Part shown: in pieces, positions 5,922 through 6,197 of the stretch | How positions within the stretch are numbered: position 1 is the stretch's first letter | Layout of the letters: every line of letters starts with the position of its first letter | Source: Actinomycetota bacterium | Lineage (GTDB): Bacteria > Actinomycetota > Actinomycetes > Nanopelagicales > Nanopelagicaceae | DNA length: 6,197 bases | Reading direction: 5' to 3' | Assembly (NCBI GenBank): GCA_009705025.1 | Contig: WLDA01000059.1 | Coordinates: 1 to 6,197, forward strand | Made by a program: the position numbers and the translations under genes | The notes under the pieces: generated by a model | The model's input: the letters and a program-made list of their open reading frames with translations, nothing else | Told to the model about the DNA's origin: nothing | Database searches by the model: none

Positions 5922-6197
5922 CTCGCTTTGCTACAACTAACCACACACCAATAACTGTAATAAAGGTTCCTACAAAGCCGTACAGGCTCACCTTCTCACC
6001 AAAGAGGAAGTAGGCCTCAATAGCTGTTACAGGTGGGACTAAATAGTAATAAGAAGAGACACTAGCTGCGCTTCCATCGCGCAATAAATAGAAGAGCAGC
6101 AATATTGCGCCAACTGAGAGTACGACGATTAGCCATACGAGTGAAAATACAAAATGTGGATCCCAGGTAACGCTGGTTTTTTCGGTAGTAAGTGCCA
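5899..6197 (-). CDS. EamA/DMT-family transporter, C-terminal part
   Basis: The frame is open to the right edge of the window, and 98 residues plus the TGA (5899-5901) are visible. Three hydrophobic helices are seen at about visible residues 15-38, 44-66 and 70-90. They are linked by features of the last EamA repeat: SSYYYLVPPVTAIEAYFLFGE (47-67, with the Pro pair P54/P55 and the closing GE), then a short basic tail. These ten-helix drug/metabolite transporters export or import small metabolites across the cytoplasmic membrane; the substrate cannot be read from this part. A TTG at 6102 is not a credible start because the frame and a further membrane helix continue upstream of it. The gene converges on qcrB and overlaps its last 23 bases, which leaves no intergenic terminator there. 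Confidence 0.85.
   Translation of the reverse strand, partial: ALTTEKTSVTWDPHFVFSLVWLIVVLSVGAILLLFYLLRDGSAASVSSYYYLVPPVTAIEAYFLFGEKVSLYGFVGTFITVIGVWLVVAKRASGAQSL

Noticed and set aside
5911..5925. GAGC-N7-GCTC inverted repeat at the end of qcrB as a terminator
   Set aside because: The stem is only four base pairs with no T-run, so it is too weak to call.
1..6197. CRISPR array, insertion sequence, phage genes, tRNA or rRNA, or a new defence system
   Set aside because: No regularly spaced repeats, terminal repeats, transposase or integrase motifs, or RNA gene signatures were seen. All coding space is accounted for by core metabolic, respiratory and transport genes plus one receiver-like protein.

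Overview
This window looks like chromosomal core sequence from a low-GC actinobacterium. Hand counts on sample stretches give a G+C in the mid-40s percent. The respiratory genes are of the actinobacterial type: ctaE directly followed by qcrC-qcrA-qcrB, with a diheme QcrC, a three-helix Rieske protein and a QcrB with a long C-terminal tail. The gene order (exonuclease on +, trpD on -, ctaE-qcrCAB on +) matches, from memory, the Mycobacterium tuberculosis segment Rv2191-trpD-ctaE-qcrCAB. The moderate GC, very short intergenic gaps and overlapping gene ends suggest a streamlined freshwater lineage such as acI/Nanopelagicales. That placement is inference.

Layout. Positions 1-291 (+) hold the 3' end of a DEDDh (DnaQ-type) exonuclease gene. 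It meets trpD (288-1322, -) tail to tail with a 4-base overlap of stop codons and a perfect 19-base palindrome at the junction. Upstream of trpD, and probably in the same transcript, is a small receiver-like protein gene (1334-1765, -). A 136-base divergent intergenic region (1766-1901) holds probable leaderless promoters for both directions and a CRP-family-like operator core (GTGA-N6-TCAC). The + strand then carries one operon: ctaE (1902-2531), qcrC (2547-3338), qcrA (3343-4338) and qcrB (4335-5921). At the right edge is the 3' end of an EamA/DMT-type transporter gene on the - strand (5899-6197), which overlaps the end of qcrB by 23 bases.

How the genes work together. QcrA, QcrB and QcrC form the menaquinol:cytochrome c oxidoreductase (cytochrome bcc, complex III). 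In actinobacteria it is physically joined to the aa3 oxidase, whose subunit III is CtaE. The second heme of QcrC takes the place of a soluble cytochrome c. TrpD belongs to tryptophan synthesis and has no obvious link to respiration; its position looks like conserved synteny.

I see no mobile element, CRISPR array, tRNA, rRNA or defence system, and I do not think the window contains a wholly new system. The points most worth checking are the apparently single-domain exonuclease, the degenerate receiver protein beside trpD, and the CRP-like site between the divergent units.
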